A stretch of 64,000 nt of DNA, taken from Spirometra erinaceieuropaei. Its lineage: Eukaryota; Platyhelminthes; Cestoda; Diphyllobothriidea; Diphyllobothriidae. Shown one piece after another: positions 63,553 through 64,000 of the stretch. The translations under genes and the position numbers were made by a program. The notes beneath the pieces are model-generated. The model ran no database searches. It saw only the letters and a program-made list of their open reading frames with translations, and was not told the DNA's origin. Where the stretch lies: NCBI GenBank assembly GCA_902702965.1, contig CACRXP010000002.1:3848254-3912253 (forward strand), given 5' to 3'. Each line of letters starts with the position of its first letter. Positions within the stretch are counted from its first letter, which is position 1.

Positions 63553-64000
63553 CTTACTAGTAGATCTGTCGAGAACTAACCCTCCAAAGTTGTGGCATGG
63601 CGATTCTAACGGCTGCAAGAACAAATTACCTTACTTATTCCCAGAGAGGCCTAAGCAAGACTTCTAGGGCGGAATTCGTGGGCACAGAAGGTTCACAACG
63701 GCAGAAAACCACTGTCTAGTGGTTTTCTGGCTTCAGTAATTGTCCCTGGAAGTCGCGAGCTGGACAACAGACCACCCGAGAAGAGGCCACCTGCGTAAAG
63801 GTGATTTCTGGTGGCAAGTACGCACACTTTAACACACCACCACGCGTAGCTCTACTCTCGCAGGGCGGTTAGGCGTTAGTGATTAGCAGGAAAGAAGTGG
63901 TTTGAGATAGAGCGAGCAGAAGATGCTGGCTGTTTTAACGTAATTACCAGCTTCCAGCGTGACCCCTGATGCGTCAGAGAGAAGAATTATAAATACTGAC
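63553..64000. other. Unassigned sequence with a small hairpin
   Basis: CAGAAAACCACT at about 63702 is mirrored by AGTGGTTTTCTG at about 63719. Nothing else recognised. Confidence 0.4.

Overview
This is repeat-saturated eukaryotic DNA, most likely from a flatworm and probably a tapeworm (inference). No bacterial operons, rRNA, CRISPR or phage genes are visible. The lineage guess rests on abundant Penelope-like retroelements (PLEs: reverse transcriptase fused to a GIY-YIG nuclease), degenerate TTAGGG-type arrays, trinucleotide microsatellites and short exons separated by very large introns. Three runs of N (922-994, 36478-36611, 47971-48061) are assembly gaps.

Host genes. The best-supported gene is the 3' part of MRPL38 (mitochondrial large-subunit ribosomal protein, PEBP-like domain) on the minus strand. 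It has three phase-compatible exons: 59275-59099, 57510-57371 and 40651-40365. The last intron would be about 16.7 kb and is packed with mobile elements. A second probable exon, on the plus strand at 36902-37118, has good splice sites and a 72-codon open frame; I do not recognise its protein.

Repeats fill most of the rest. (1) Nine copies of a palindromic element of about 1 kb (here FB-1), with ends CAGTAGGTGGGC or CAGTGAGTGACC, mostly flanked by TA. It looks like a non-autonomous fold-back DNA transposon with Tc1/mariner-like ends. (2) At least eight PLE pieces from several lineages; one, at 7488-8299, has a 7-bp target duplication. (3) A tRNA-derived SINE (SINE-A), including a head-to-head pair at 62963-63539 bounded by a single 13-bp target duplication. 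(4) A fold-back repeat with tRNA-like sequences at its ends (38575-39046, 23448-23932 and a relic near 2335-2590). (5) Five inverted-repeat elements, from three unrelated end families, whose interiors are degenerate telomere-like DNA. (6) A short element (family E) carrying a hammerhead-ribozyme-like CTGANGA...GAAA core, found just after a PLE ORF, as inverted pairs, and as a 113-bp insertion with an empty site nearby. (7) Other dispersed families (B, C, F, G), a 232-bp tandem repeat and several trinucleotide microsatellites.

Layout: 1-2.3 kb unassigned; 2.3-8.6 kb mixed repeats with a nested PLE; 8.6-14.3 kb PLE fragments; 14.4-31.7 kb alternating FB-1, SINE, telomere-like and E/F elements; 32.7-33.8 kb the cleanest PLE ORF; 36.9-37.1 kb the unknown exon; 37.5-39.1 kb telomere-like and tRNA-capped fold-backs; 40.4-59.3 kb MRPL38 with element-filled introns; 59.5-63.5 kb B/C repeats, FB-1 and the SINE pair.
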